Positions 20,438 through 33,029 of a DNA stretch of 64,000 nt are shown one piece after another. This DNA is from Protea cynaroides (taxonomy: Eukaryota; Streptophyta; Magnoliopsida; Proteales; Proteaceae), in assembly GCA_028583415.1 (NCBI GenBank), contig CM053267.1, forward strand, positions 50,373,414 to 50,437,413, given 5' to 3'. The first letter of the stretch is position 1. Each line of letters begins with the position of its first letter. Under the pieces are notes generated by a model that was given only the letters and a program-made list of their open reading frames with translations, was not told the origin of the DNA and ran no database searches. Made by a program: the position numbers and the translations under genes.

Positions 20438-20673
20438 TGAACTCTACGAGCATAACCCTGAATACCTTACTGGTACATATACTAGTTACATTAAATTTTG
20501 ATGGTGGTTGACTGTTTTATGTTTATTGTTTATGATTTTCTTATTTGTATTTATTTTGAACTCTACGAGCATAACCCTGAATACCTTACCGGTACATATA
20601 CTAGTTACATTAAATTTTGATGGTGGTTGACTGTTTTATGTTTATTATTTATGATTTTCTTATTTGTATTTAT
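20438..20673 (+). repeat. 118-bp tandem duplication spanning an exon-intron boundary
   Basis: Two adjacent units (20438-20555 and 20556-20673) each carry TGAACTCTACGAGCATAACC, CTGAATACCTTAC and the splice donor GGTACATA, plus the start of intron 1. They differ at very few positions, so the duplication is recent compared with the divergence of the NAC copies. Confidence 0.85.
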
Positions 20674-22748
20674 TTTTATTTATATTTGTTCTTTGGTTTC
20701 ATTAATATTTAATCAATATACAAATAAATACCCCCCATGTGCAGAAGAACAGTGGTTTTTTTTTTACACCTAGAGCCAGGAAATATAATAATGGAAAGCG
20801 ACCAAACCGAGCAACTGAAGATGGCTATTGGAAAACTAGCTACTGGATCTGATAAACCAATCCATAGCAATGGTCGACATGTTGGTGATAAGAGAGCATT
20901 TGTTTTCTATAGAGGAAGGCCTTCCCAAACTCTAAAGACTAACTGGATCATGCAAGAGTTTCTGGTGCAACAAAATTCTACTCACCATACTAGAAGTGGA
21001 CCAAATGATATGAAGGTATGTATATTGATTTTAAGTCATAGGTTTGAATTTAATTCACAGTATTGGAACGGTTATCTGATACATTGGAATATGTATCTTG
21101 AATACATATTGACAAGTATCAACCCGTGTATTGGCTAGTATGTTAATGTCACTTTTTTGGTATCAGTCAAATATCGATCTGGTATTGACCATATGATGTC
21201 AACCAGTGTTGATAAGGAATCAATACCAATTTTGACTTATATATGTATCTAATATCTTATCAAATCGGTCACTCTAAAAAATGATACTTGATACCTAAAA
21301 CCATGGTCATAAGTACATGTATTATGACCTTTTTCTTGTGGTCTATGTCACCTACAATTTTTTTTTTATTTAATCCTTAACAACAAACAAACTTTTGAGT
21401 TTTGCTAACCAGACATTATTAATCTTCTCTAATACTTAACTTTTTTTTTTCCTCCACCCTTATTGTAGTTGGATGAATGGGTCTTATGCAACATTCATAA
21501 GAGGCCACGTAAATCATCAGAAGAGAATAATGATGGAGAAGGTCCATGAAAGAAGGTAGATAAGTCATTGGAAAATACTGATGGTTCTGAAGAATTTAAC
21601 AAAGATACTGGACCTGCAAATGCTCCTAATAGTTTCAATTTATCAGAACCTGTATCTAACAAAGTTAACTATGCAGAAGTTAACTCATCTGCTGAAGTTA
21701 ACTATGCAGAAGGTCCATTCAAAGAAATAGATACGTCAATGGAAAATACTGATGGTTCTGATGGATTTAACAAAGATATTGGACATGCAAATTCTCCAAA
21801 TAGTTTCAATTTATCAGACATAAAATTTGACAATGAAGATGAGTGGGGTGATCATAACATGGGATTGGTCAATTCATCTATTGAAGATAAATTCAATTGA
21901 GAATAATTGGATTCTACTGCCTCCAGAATCCTATGTTACATTTCCTGCTAATTTTTCTTGCAACTCTAACATCAATTTTAATTATGGAGATCCTGTTATT
22001 TCAGCTGAATGGAACTCTTTCAAGTCACCCATGCATTCCACAAATAGTGATCATCCACTGCAATCTTCTACTATAGGGTTTCTTAATGATGAATATTGTG
22101 GTTCACAGCAAGAGAATGATGATCTGTTCGATGTGTTTGAGTATCTCCATCAGCAAGAAAATACCACTGAGATGTCACCATTGCGAAGAGATCAATTTGA
22201 ATGACTTTTGGTTTTTTTTTTTATTTTATTAAATTGATAGCACTGCTCCCTTTACAGCTTAATTTACAGCTTGGCTATCTTCTAGGCAGGGATTAGACCA
22301 AGATTTGTTAACAGTGTATGCTGTACATTACTTCCATCCTGATTTTTAAATGAGATTGCAGCCCTCCAACACGATATGATTCTCCCAAATAAAAAACGGT
22401 GTATGAATTTAGTCAATTAGTAGAGTTTCCTTTTTATCCCCGAAAACTCTTGAATTGCTAGATATCTTGCAATTACAAAGTTTGTTAGATAAAGAGTATA
22501 TGTGATACAATATGTTACAATAGGTGAATTCGTGCCAGTGGCCACTCTCCTTAAAAATGCAGATGCCTCTTATAATGCAGTTGGGAATTGGACAAATTGT
22601 CCTCTAAGATAAAGTAATCCGTCGACTCCCCTAATAATAATGCACTCGACTCCAGATGGAGCTCTTCTCCTGTTGTCCATCGGACTGATTGGGCTGGTCT
22701 ACATGCATGTGGATGCAGCCTAGCCCATTCTTACTATAATACACCATA

Positions 22749-22949
22749 TTTTTAGCCATTGAAATTAGAGGACGAGTCATGGTGTGACTATAAGGTTGTC
22801 ATATTGCAATCTGGTGGTCATGAATTCGAAACACTGTTACAGCCTCTCCGCATTGCAGGTGTAAGACTACATACATTTTGCTCCTCCCCAGGACCTACAG
22901 TAGCTGAAGCCTCGTGTACTGAATGCATTTTTTTAATTTTTAGCCATTG
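22749..22949 (+). mobile_element. SINE with perfect target duplication
   Basis: The body is 22762-22936 (175 bp), between two exact 13-bp copies TTTTTAGCCATTG (22749-22761 and 22937-22949). It carries a tRNA-like pol III promoter: an A-box region TGGTGTGACTATAAGG near the 5' end and a B-box-like GAATTCGAAAC about 45 bp later. It ends GCCTCGTGTACTG plus a T-rich tail, as in plant Au-type SINEs. The duplicated unit 2 has the empty site near 29293-29305. Confidence 0.82.
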
Positions 22950-22990
22950 CAATTGCTGATTGACTATCACAATGTTAGGGTTATTGGAGA

Positions 22991-23639
22991 TGTTGGCTTT
23001 AGTCATGATGACTTCTATTAATGACAATGCCAAAGGTGGAGAGTTTGGTGCCTATTCTATTTGTTTTTGGTTCAGTCAGGCTTTTCTTCGAGTACTCTTT
23101 CCTCGTATATTCTTTTCATTAATATAATTCTTTGTTGACAGCCAAAAAAAAAAAAAAATACTAACAATTGTATTGATTTTTTTATCAAACACACTCTAGG
23201 GGCAATCTTTATTAATCTTCAAGATGCCAAAATCATTTGCAAGGGTTTGTTTATCAGCTGGGAGTGAGGAACCCAAGAGCCTTTTCCAGCAATATGGAAT
23301 GCCTAATTCTTTTCAAAAGGACCTCATTTCAAGTTCCCAAATTTATAATTCGCAGGGGCATAAAGATATATATTGTTAAGGAGGCATTCTATTTCGGTGA
23401 CACTTTGTTATTTTTTTTTATATTTATAACCTAAGCAAGTACTTGTTGGTAATGTAACAGGAAACTCATGTAATGAATTTAAGGACGTACATTGGATTCG
23501 GAATCAAAACAGTCCCAATATTGAATCGTTGAAACCCATCTCAAAACCATTTTATGATTAAATGGGATGGTTCTAGCTAGGAGTTATTTTTAGGACCGAA
23601 TATTAAATGGGATAGGATGGTTCTGAGACTGGTCTCCCA
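22991..23639. other. Spacer between NAC copies, no gene recognised
   Basis: AT-rich, with a poly-A run at 23141-23158. The short frame at 23237-23434 has no recognisable motif. Confidence 0.35.
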
Positions 23640-23775
23640 ACAGTTTACACTTAGAGATGGGAAAATATAAGAACGAAATCGACCAAACTGAGAAGTTGGA
23701 AATGGCTATTGGAAACCCACAACAAAAGAAAAGCCAATTCATAGCTATGGTCTTGTTGGTGATAGATATGTATAT
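23640..23775 (+). pseudogene. NAC exon 2 relic
   Basis: Aligns with exon 2 of the flanking NAC copies: TTTACACTTAGAGATGGGAA, then ATCGACCAAACTGAG, GGCTATTGGAAACC, CCAATTCATAGCTATGGT and TGTTGGTGATA. Translated around one stop it gives FTLRDGK, RPN, GYWKPTTKEKPIHS and GLVGDR, that is NAC subdomains C and part of D. No exon 1 or 3 was found nearby. It is a fourth, much older NAC copy in the cluster. Confidence 0.7.
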
Positions 23776-23906
23776 CAACTCTACGTACAAGGGCTGTGTA
23801 TGAATACCATCCCTATAAATATTTTATGAAATTTATTAAAATACTATGTAAGTAATAGAGAATGGAGAAAATATTTTCTTAATGATTTTCCAAATAAATA
23901 AAGTAA

Positions 23907-25261
23907 GGAAAATTACATGGTCCTCCTTTGACAATTCATTTATTATGTGACACTACCTTGAACTTTTTGACTTACACGGACCTCCTTTATTCATAAAATT
24001 ACTTAGACCTCCCCTTGACATTTCGTTTACTACATGGACCTCCTTGGCACTTATTGACTTATACGTACCTCCTTAAAACTACAAACATTAGCTTAAAGTT
24101 TTCTTGACCAAAATACCATTTGTTAGCAAAGTTCAAGTCTTATTTAATCAAAATTAACTCCTAAAGTCTAAGTAACTCCCCGGTCTCTCTTTCTCTCGAA
24201 ATCCTCGAATCATCATTGTGCTTATGCCCATTTATCGATTGAATCGAAGATTTCTTTCTTTCTTTCTTCTTCTCCTTTTTGTTGTTGCTTTTGCCCATAC
24301 TTTTTATTCTTTCCTCTCTTTTTCCCCTCTAAAATTTGATGGCTTTGATTTCGGCCTTTTTCGATATCTTACAAAGACCTACAATTGGGGATGTTTTCCT
24401 TGGGCTGGAGACGTTTTTCTATCCTCTGCAGATTGCGATTCTTGTAAGATTTGTTATTGGATGGTCATAGAATCCAAAATGGGCGACTTTGGGAAGAGAC
24501 AATCCAGAATTTCCGATGTCCAATCCCACTTCATTGTTACGATCACCTTCCTTTTTGCCTGATTTGATTTTCCCCCCATCTTATACTAGAAAAGTAGAGG
24601 CATTGGATACCTAGTTGTTGATATTCAAGATCAACCTTGTTGGAGTCTTGCTTTGCAGAGACAAGATCAGTCTGATCTCAACAATTCTTCATCTATAACT
24701 ACTTTTGATTCGTCCTCTAGCTTCTAAGGAGAAGTTGGGTATTCTCCACCTGTTGCATCACCCACAAAACCTTGGCCGAAACTTGTCATGCCCAAGTCTC
24801 TCCAGATTATTGCACTTGGGGAAGTTGTAGGCTTCTCTTTGAGAATAATACAAAGGAAACTCCTTTGATACTTGCAGTTCTTCTTGCAAACGAGAAGAAG
24901 ATGAACTCCTTTGATCGCTTTCGGAAAGCGCTTCCCTTCGAGAAAGAAGATGCAGAAATCGAAACTCTTGCTTTCTTTCTAGAGGAAGACGATGATGTTG
25001 GTGCAATAAAGAGCATCCTTTGAAAAAGAACACCTGAGTTGTCTAAACATCACTGGAGGTAAAAGGTTAATTCAGTAGGATAAGAGCATTTAGATGTTAA
25101 AAAAAAAAGATATGTTTACGTCAGCAATTACGGTCAATTTCCTAATGGGTTGACTAAAGTGTTATAAGTTTCACTTTATGAGGGAGGTCCGTATAGGTCG
25201 AGTGCCGAGGGAGGTCCATCTGTTAAACAAATTGTCAAGGAGAGGACCGAGTAGTTTTCCC
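23907..25261. mobile_element. Candidate TIR element of the GGGAAAATTAC family
   Basis: The left end GGAAAATTACATGGTCCTCC then TTTGACAATTCATTTATTA is mirrored at the right end (reverse complement GGGAAAACTACTCGGTCCTC then TTGACAATTTGTTTAACA). Further matching words extend about 100 bp inward. The interior has two unrecognised open stretches (24218-24562 and 24772-25023). No clear target duplication was found. It is possibly a MULE-like element with acquired sequence. Confidence 0.5.
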
Positions 25262-25953
25262 AAAAAATATTCATTCTCCCTTAAATATGACTTTTTGAGG
25301 GAGCTCTATGCAAGTAAAAAAACTCCCAGTGTCACGTAATAAACGAATTGTCAAGCAGAGGTTTGTGTAATTTTCTCATAAAATAATAATAATAATTTCA
25401 AATGGTGGAAAAATATAAAATAAGAAATTTAAATTAACAAATATTTTTTTTCAACAAAGGGCGAAACGAAACGGAGTCTTGACAAACGTGGATTCGGCCG
25501 AACTTATTGACACGTGAACGTGGAAGTTTTTGTCCTGATGATAGAATTCCATCCCTATCCGAAACAGCCATGTGGACAATCATGGGCATGCTGGTTTACT
25601 ATTTGGTGGGACCACATAAATACATACACGTGCTGCAATTTGATTATTTAATATTCTTTATCTACTTTTATAATTGGCCCGTGATTAGGCCTAGTTCTAA
25701 TGAAATTCGGAAATTTCGATCGAATTTTACAAGATTGTAATAATCCCCTTATTTAAGGGATTTGACTTTATCAAGATCCCATTGACTTTAGATTTTATAA
25801 CAGACTTCAGCTGAAATCTAGCCGTTCAACTGTTTCAAGTCTTAATACGTACCACCCAGTTTCTTCTTCTACCATATACGTAGTACTATCAGAACCCTAA
25901 TTTACCATCACCATCTAGCTCCTCCTCTTCCTCCTTCACTTACAGTACCTCTA

Positions 25954-27843
25954 ATGGATATTGACAAGATGAATTCTGAAATTCAACCTGAATCTCTAGT
26001 TGTTCAGCATTATTAGCTAATAATAATGATAATTCTTCTTACTTCAACTCTTTTCCACTAGGTTTCAGATTCTGCCTTCATGATGATGAACTCATTAATA
26101 ACTACCTGAAAAAGAAACTTCTGAATCAAAAACTACCCAGGAATCAAATTGCAGAGGTTGATCTCTGCGAGCATAACCCTGAATACCTTACTGTACGTAT
26201 ACAAGTTATATTAAATTTTGATGTCGTTGATTGTTTTACATTTATTGTTTATGATTTTCTTATTTGTATTTTTTTTTTTATATCTCTTCTTTGGTTCATC
26301 GATTAATCTACATGCGTACAGAGAAATACCCACCATGTGCAGAAGAACAGTGATATTTTTTTACACCTAGACACAGGAAATATCATAATGGAAAGCGACC
26401 AAACCGAGCAACTGAAGATGGTTATTGGAAAGCCACTGGATCCGATAAACCAATCTATAGCACTGGTGTACATGTTGGTGATAAGAGAGCATTGGTTTTC
26501 TACAGAGTAAGGCCTTCTCAAGGTGAAAAAACTAACTGGATCATGCATGAGTTTCTGGTGCAATAAAATTCTACTCGCCATACTAGAAGTGGACCAAATG
26601 ATATGAAGGTACATATGTATATATTGATTTTTTTAAGTCATAGGTTTGATTTTAATTCACAGTATTGGAAAGGTTATCTGATACATTGGAATAGGTATCT
26701 TGAATACATATTGACAAGTATCGACCTGTATTGGCTAGTATTTAAATATCACTTTTTTGTTATCAGTCAAATGCCAATCTGATATTGACCATATGTGTCA
26801 GCCAGTGTTGACAAGGTATCAATACCCATTTCGACTTATATATGTATCTAATACCTTATCAAATCGGTCACTCTAAAAAATGATACAGATCCACCGCATC
26901 ATCTCAATACCTAAAACCATGGTCATAAGTACATATATTATGAGTTTTTTCTTGTGATCTATATCACCTACAATTTTTTTTATTTAATCCTTAACAACAA
27001 ACAAACTTTTGAGTTTTGCTGAACCAAACATTATTAATCTTCCCTAATGCTGAACTTTTTTTTCCTCCACCCTTATTGTAGTTGGATGAATGGGTCTTAT
27101 GCAACATTCATAAGACGCCACGTAAATCATCAGGAGAAGATAATGATGCAGAAGGTCCATGCAAGAAGTGGATAGGTCATTGGAAAATACTGATGGTTCT
27201 GAACAATTTAACAAAGATACTGGACCTGCAAATGCTCCTAATAGTTTCAATTTATCAGAACCTATATTTGACAATAAGGATGAGTGGGGTGATCATAACT
27301 TGGGATTGGTCAACTCATCTACTGAAGTTAACCATGCAGAAGGTCCATGCAAAGAAGTAGATATGTCAGTGGAAAATACTGATGGTTCTGATGGATTTAA
27401 CAAAGATATTGGACATGCAAATGCTCCAAATAGTTTCAATTTATCAGACATAAAATTTGACAATGAGGATGAGTGGGGTGATCATAACTTGGGATTGGTC
27501 AACTCATCTGTTGAAGATGAATCCAATTATTCTCTTGATAATAATTTTTTTCTACTGCCTCCAGAATCCTATGTTACATTTCGTGCTAATTTCTCTTGCA
27601 ACTCTTAACATCAATTCTAATTATGGAGATCATATTATTTCAGTTGAATCGAACTCTTTCAAGTCATCCATGCTGCCCACAAATAGTGAGCATCCACTGC
27701 AATCTTCTACTATAGGGTTTTTTAATGATGAATATTGTGGTTCACAGCAAGAGAATGATGATCTGTTAGATGTGTCAGAGTATCTCCATCAGCAGGAAAA
27801 TAGCACTGAGATGTCACCATTGCGAAAAGATCAATCTGAATGA
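25954..27843 (+). pseudogene. NAC transcription factor pseudogene, copy 2
   Basis: Same three-exon layout as copy 1. Exon 1 (ATG 25954) has an in-frame TAG at 26014 after a small deletion, but further on keeps GFRFCLHDDELINNYLKKKL and EVDLCEHNPEYL. Exon 2 has TGA at 26351 in place of the conserved Trp codon and TAA at 26564 after EFLVQ, yet retains RPNRATEDGYWKATGSDKPI and HVGDKRALVFYR. Exon 3 (from 27082) loses two bases near 27165, shifting frame, and gains one T near 27607. The C-terminal coding region ends at 27843. Five or more lesions make a functional product very unlikely. None of the early stops is shared with copy 1, so the copies decayed independently. Confidence 0.87.
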
Positions 27844-27869
27844 CTTTTGGGTTTTTTTTTTTTTTTTTT

Positions 27870-28770
27870 TTCCTGATGGAAATGTGAAACCTTATATACT
27901 ATAGTACTTTATGAGTTTTGGTAATTAATTAGTCAAGAAATAGATTAAGAGTTTAATCCTTAATATTAATTAAGTCTTGATATTTATGAAACCTTATTAC
28001 AACTTCTTGGTTTTATAAAGGATTCAGTTATCCATTTCATTTTAACTATTTTTTTGTATGATGGGGTTTGCCTTTTTAAGAAGGTATCACTATTAAATGA
28101 GCTGTTTCAATGTTATATCAAAATTTCATATGATTATTTAAACTATCTTGATCATAGTATCTTCTTATAGATTGATAAAACTGAATCGTGACAAATATTT
28201 TCTAGTTTTCTTGTAGGAAAACTGGGTTCAATTTAAAGTGTAGTACTTTAGTTAGATTATATTTGTCTATTCAAGTAACAATTTCTAAAATGCAAAATGA
28301 CCATTATATATTATGTACTAATTAAAAGTATCAAAAGTAGCATTTACTTTATCCTTACCTGTCACAAAGTGATTATTCTGAAGGTATACTTGTAGGGGGG
28401 AGAGACAGGATTTTCAATAGAATCACAAATGATTTTGAGTCTATGCCTGTGGAATGCCATCTTGTAGTCTGGGTGGGCCATCTAGTCGGTTTGAAGCTTT
28501 GCTAAAACATTACTGTTGTAGATGGAAAGGAATCTCACAAATGGTTAGGATGGGGGAGAAAACCCAGTGAAACGTCCCTTATGTTGTGACTTATCAGAAA
28601 CAAGTATTAGTCAAATCCTGAACCATTATTGAAACCTAGCCTAAAAGAACATGCTTTATGTGGAGCTGTGATCCATCAGACCTAGTTCCATACAAATCCA
28701 TGTCTTTGTTATTGTAGATTCCAATTCAATGGTTAAAAATGTTGGTAGCATCCACATTTTTTTTTTTTTT
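27870..28770. other. 3' flank of NAC copy 2, absent from unit 1
   Basis: AT-rich, non-coding. 27880-28260 matches the reverse complement of 62885-63110 (TACTATAGTA, GTCTTGATATTTATGAAA, AAATATTTTCTAGTTTTCTT), so it is ancestral flank rather than a new insertion in unit 2. Confidence 0.6.
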
Positions 28771-29360
28771 ATAAAATTGATAGCATTGCTCCCTCTACAG
28801 CTTAGGCCAAGATTTGTTAACAGTGTATGCTGTATATACTACTTCCATCCTGATTTTTAAATGGGATTGCAGCCCTCCAACACTATGATTTCCCAGTGGA
28901 GATTCTATCAAATCAACAACCGTGTATGAATTTAGTCATTTAGTAGAGTTTCCTTCTTATCACTGAAAACCTTTGAATGGCTATATATCTTGCAATAACA
29001 AAGTTTCATTAATGATCTCTTTCACAAATTCAAGAGTATCTGTGATAAAATATGTTACAACGAACGGAGTCGTGCCATCGGGCACTCTCCTTAAGATTGT
29101 AGATGTCTCTTATAATGCAATTGGGAATTGTGCGAAATGGTGTCCTCTAAGATAAAGCAATCCACAGGCTCCCCTAATAATCATGCACTCGACTATAGAT
29201 GGAGCTCTTCCCCTGCTGTCCATCAGATTGGCTGGGGTGGTCAGCGTGCACATGGATGCGGCCGAGCCCGTTCTTACTAGCATACACGGTGTACTTTTAG
29301 GCATTCCAATTGTTGACTGACTATCACAATGTAGAATTATTGGATGTTTTGGCTTTAGTC

Positions 29361-30481
29361 ATGGTAGAGTATCTGCTTCTAGATTTCTTTGCCATTCATC
29401 TTTTGATTCGGTTTTTTCCAAAGTTACAAATTCAGTTTTGCATGATGGGTTTGATCGAAATTGAACTGATCTTTAATAAACGGTCAGGTTACGGTTTTAG
29501 AATAATGTATTAATCGCTCATACCTGATACTGACCAAAATATATTTCGATTGAAAATCAACAAAATATAGAAATTGAGTGGCCTTGTGCCTCTCTTAAGT
29601 GTCTACTTCTCATTTTATAACTTCGATCGTCTATCTAACATTAGTTTTATCTAATCGACGTGAGATTAATTAATTGCAGAGGTCCTACTAGAGAAAACTT
29701 CTCCTTTTATAGACAGTCTGTATAACTTTCTTTGTACATCAACTGATGTGGGACTCAGTTTTTCACTGTTCATTAACTCTCTTCCTTTGTTATCTTCATG
29801 GATTTATCCCCACATAACTAGTGAATAAGGAATAATCCTCACATATCTAGTGACTAAGGAATACAAGAGACTAAAGTCTATAAATAGGTAAACTTTGCCC
29901 TCATCCTGTTTCCCATTTTTATTCTTCACAATAGGTAAATCCCAAAAAACAAATGATAAAAAAGAAAACATTTCTTTATACAATTCTTTGTTTTTTTTAT
30001 CAATTGTGAAGAAGAAGAATGAGAAATAGGATGAAGGGAAAAGTTGCCTTTTACAATTTAAATTTAACACCGTTAACATAATAGATTTTTTTGTTACACA
30101 TTTATGAAATTTGGAGTGGTATGTGTAATTGTCAAAAACTAGTGGATGGTAAATGTAATTTGTCTATAGTCCAGGGCTAGTATGTATAATTTACCCTTAT
30201 TATTATATAATGAAAATACAGTCCTAGTAAGAGTTCAGAATAAGCTTTCTTGAATGCATTTTAAGTCAAGAATATATTTTGAAATGTCAAAAATAGTGTT
30301 TGGCATGTATTCTTTTTCTTGAATCATATACGTTGAGAGAATGTTATGGCTCATTCTGCAATGGGCTTTTTTACCCATTATGCATTTGGAGCCCAAACAG
30401 AAATATCCTGTTCTTTAGCTTATTCCCATCTTATTTTAGGAATGCATCATGCATTCTGACAATGCACTTTGAGAATGCATA
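29361..30481. other. Spacer, nothing recognised
   Basis: AT-rich sequence. A local imperfect inverted repeat around 29880-30060 (CCTCATCCTGTTTCCCATTT against AGAAATAGGATGAAGGG) is the only structure noticed. Confidence 0.35.
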
Positions 30482-32243
30482 GGCCCCGTTTGATAACACT
30501 CCAGCTCCTTACTTCTTAGCTTCGGAGCTAATCCGGAGTAGAATGGCGATTGATAAACACAGTTCAAGTTTTGACTCCTATGGAGTGAACCGCTCCAAAA
30601 ATGTCTCTGGGAGCTAAAAAACTGAAGCTAGGCCCCGTTTGATAACACTCCAGCTCCCATGGAGCTACTTCTGGTCCGGAGTCGTTTTCTACTTCTTCTC
30701 CGGAGTCAGGATTTTTGGAGTTGAATGCTGTTTGATAACGCTGTTCCAAAATCAAAAGACTATGCTTCCATAATGCTATTTTGTGGTGGTGGTGGTGTTG
30801 GTGGCAGTGGGGGGGTGGTGGTAGTGGTGGTGGTGGTGGTGGTGGGTGGTGGCGGCCGGTGCTAGTGGGTGGTGGGGTGGGCGGTGGTGGTAGGTGGTGG
30901 TGGGTGGTGGCAGTGGTGGTAGGTGGTGGGTGGGTGGTGGTGGCGACGATGGTGGTGGTGGCGGTGGCGGTGATGGTGGAAGGTGGTGGGTGGTGGTGGC
31001 GATGATGGTGGAAGGTGGTGGGTGGTGGTAGCGGCGATGGTGGAGGGTGGTGGCGGCATCGGTGGTAAGTGGTGGGTGGTGGTGGCGGTGATGGTGGAAG
31101 GTGGTGGGGTACGGTGGTGGTAGCGGCGATGGTGGAGAGTGGTGGCGGCATTGGTGGTGTGGTGGGTGGTGGTGGTGGTGGCGGCGACAGTGGTGGCAGT
31201 GGTGGTAGGTGGTGGGTGGGTGGTGGTGGCGACGGTGGTGGTGGTGGCCGTGATGGTGGTGGTGGTGATGGTGGAAGGTGGTGGGTGGTGGTGGCGGTGA
31301 TGGTGGAAGGTGGTGGCAGCATTGGTGGTAAGTGGTAAGTGGTGGGTGGTGGTGATGGCGGCGGCAGCTGCGGTGGTGGCGGCGGCGGCGGTGGTGGTGG
31401 TGGTGGTGGCGGTGTGGGTGGTGGGTGGTGGTGGGGATGGTGGCGGTGGAGGGGTGGTGGTGATGATGGCAATACTAGTGGTAGTGGTGATGGCAGTCAG
31501 TAGTGGTAATAGCTCCGGATCAAGAGAAGTAAGTTTTTTTAGCTCCAGTTTTTTAGCTCCCAGAGACATTTTTGGAGCGGTTCACTCCATGGGAGTCAAA
31601 ACTTGAACTATGTTTATCAATCGCCATTCTACTCCGGATTAGCTCCGAAGCTAAGAAGTAAGGAACTGGAGTGTTATCAAACGGGGTCTAAAAAAACTTA
31701 CTTCTCTTGCTCCGGAGCTATACCACTATCGACTGTCATCACCACCACCATTGGCACTGCCATCATCACCACCACCCCTCCACCGCCACCATCCCCACCA
31801 CCACCCACCACCCACCACCCACCACCCACAGCCGCCGCTACCGCCGCCGCCACTGCCACCACCACCACCATCACCACCACCACCCACCGCCACCGCCACC
31901 ACCACCACCCACCACCCCTGCCTCTACCACCACCACCACCCACCACTTACCACCGCCGCCACCACCACCACCCACCACCTACCACCACTGCCGCCACCAC
32001 CACCACCCACCACCTACCACCACCGCCGCCGCAGCCACCCACCAGCACCGCCACCACTACCCCCCCTAAACTGCCACCAACACCACCACCACCAAACAAT
32101 ATTCTGGAAACATAGTCTTTTGATTTTGGAGCAATATTATCAAACAACATTCTATTCCAAAAATCCTGACTTTGGAGAAGATGTAGAAAACGACTCTGGA
32201 CCAGAAGTAGCTCCATGGGAACTGGAGTGTTATCAAACGGGCC
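30482..32243. mobile_element. Outer copy of a small (CCA)n-cored DNA transposon, split by a nested copy
   Basis: Consists of 30482-30630 plus 31689-32243 (704 bp without the insert). Terminal repeats are GGCCCCGTTTGATAACACTC at the left and its inverse ending AAACGGGCC at the right, with TA on both outer sides. The core is an imperfect CCA/CCG/CAC array. The left arm is broken at GAAGCTA|: joining 30630 to 31689 restores GCTAAAAAAACTTACTTCTC, exactly as in the nested copy. No transposase. Superfamily unresolved (TA or 3-bp target, PIF/Harbinger-like or similar). Confidence 0.82.
30631..31688. mobile_element. Nested copy of the same transposon in opposite orientation
   Basis: 1058 bp, from GGCCCCGTTTGATAACACTC to its inverse ending AACGGGGTC. 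Read in reverse it is collinear with the outer copy through both unique end regions. Its last 150 bp are nearly identical to the reverse complement of 30482-30630. Its core array reads GGT on the plus strand and is about 300 bp longer than that of the outer copy. It sits at a TA (or CTA) in the left arm of the outer copy. Glycine-, histidine- and proline-rich open frames here are only translations of the array. Confidence 0.82.
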
Positions 32244-32249
32244 TAAACG

Positions 32250-33029
<780 letters not shown>

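Larger units (their letters stand above)
19979..22204 (+). pseudogene. NAC transcription factor pseudogene, copy 1
   Basis: NAC factors are plant DNA-binding regulators with five N-terminal subdomains and a variable activation domain. Exon 1 starts at the ATG at 19979 and reaches FPPGFRFCPRD (subdomain A). There a 232-bp hairpin MITE (20123-20354) interrupts it. DELINNYLKKK (B) follows, but TAA at 20424 stops it. Exon 2 (about 20740-21015) carries PRARKYNNGKRPNRATEDGY (C), a 4-bp insertion (CTAG) that breaks GYWKATGSDKPI, and HVGDKRAFVFYRGRPSQ (D). Exon 3 starts after a TTGTAG acceptor at 21470 with LDEWVLCNIHKRPRKSS (E), has TGA at 21547, and shifts frame at about 21897 before the C-terminal LLPPESYVTF region. 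It has at least four disabling changes. The promoter-like flank is conserved with copy 2. Confidence 0.88.
19311..22990 (+). repeat. Tandem segmental duplication, unit 1 (carries NAC copy 1)
   Basis: Aligns with 25286-29360 from an AATATGACTTTTTGAG-type start, through the promoter (CACGTGAACGTGGAAGTTTT), the NAC exons and introns, and the 3' flank to GACTATCACAATGT. Relative to unit 2 it has an intra-exon MITE, a 118-bp tandem duplication and a SINE. It lacks about 0.9 kb downstream of the NAC stop. Confidence 0.85.
25286..29360 (+). repeat. Tandem segmental duplication, unit 2 (carries NAC copy 2)
   Basis: Direct-orientation copy of 19311-22990. It retains about 0.9 kb after the NAC stop (about 27870-28770) that is missing from unit 1 but partly present, inverted, beside NAC copy 3 (62885-63110). 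Confidence 0.85.

Noticed and set aside
21568..21900. 110-codon frame as an independent small gene
   Set aside because: It is the third exon of NAC copy 1. The same sequence follows subdomain E in copies 2 and 3.
30482..31690. Interpretation as two interleaved inverted-repeat transposons (30482-31690 and 30631-32243)
   Set aside because: Interleaving needs a complex history, whereas one antiparallel nested insertion explains every segment and restores the outer copy exactly.
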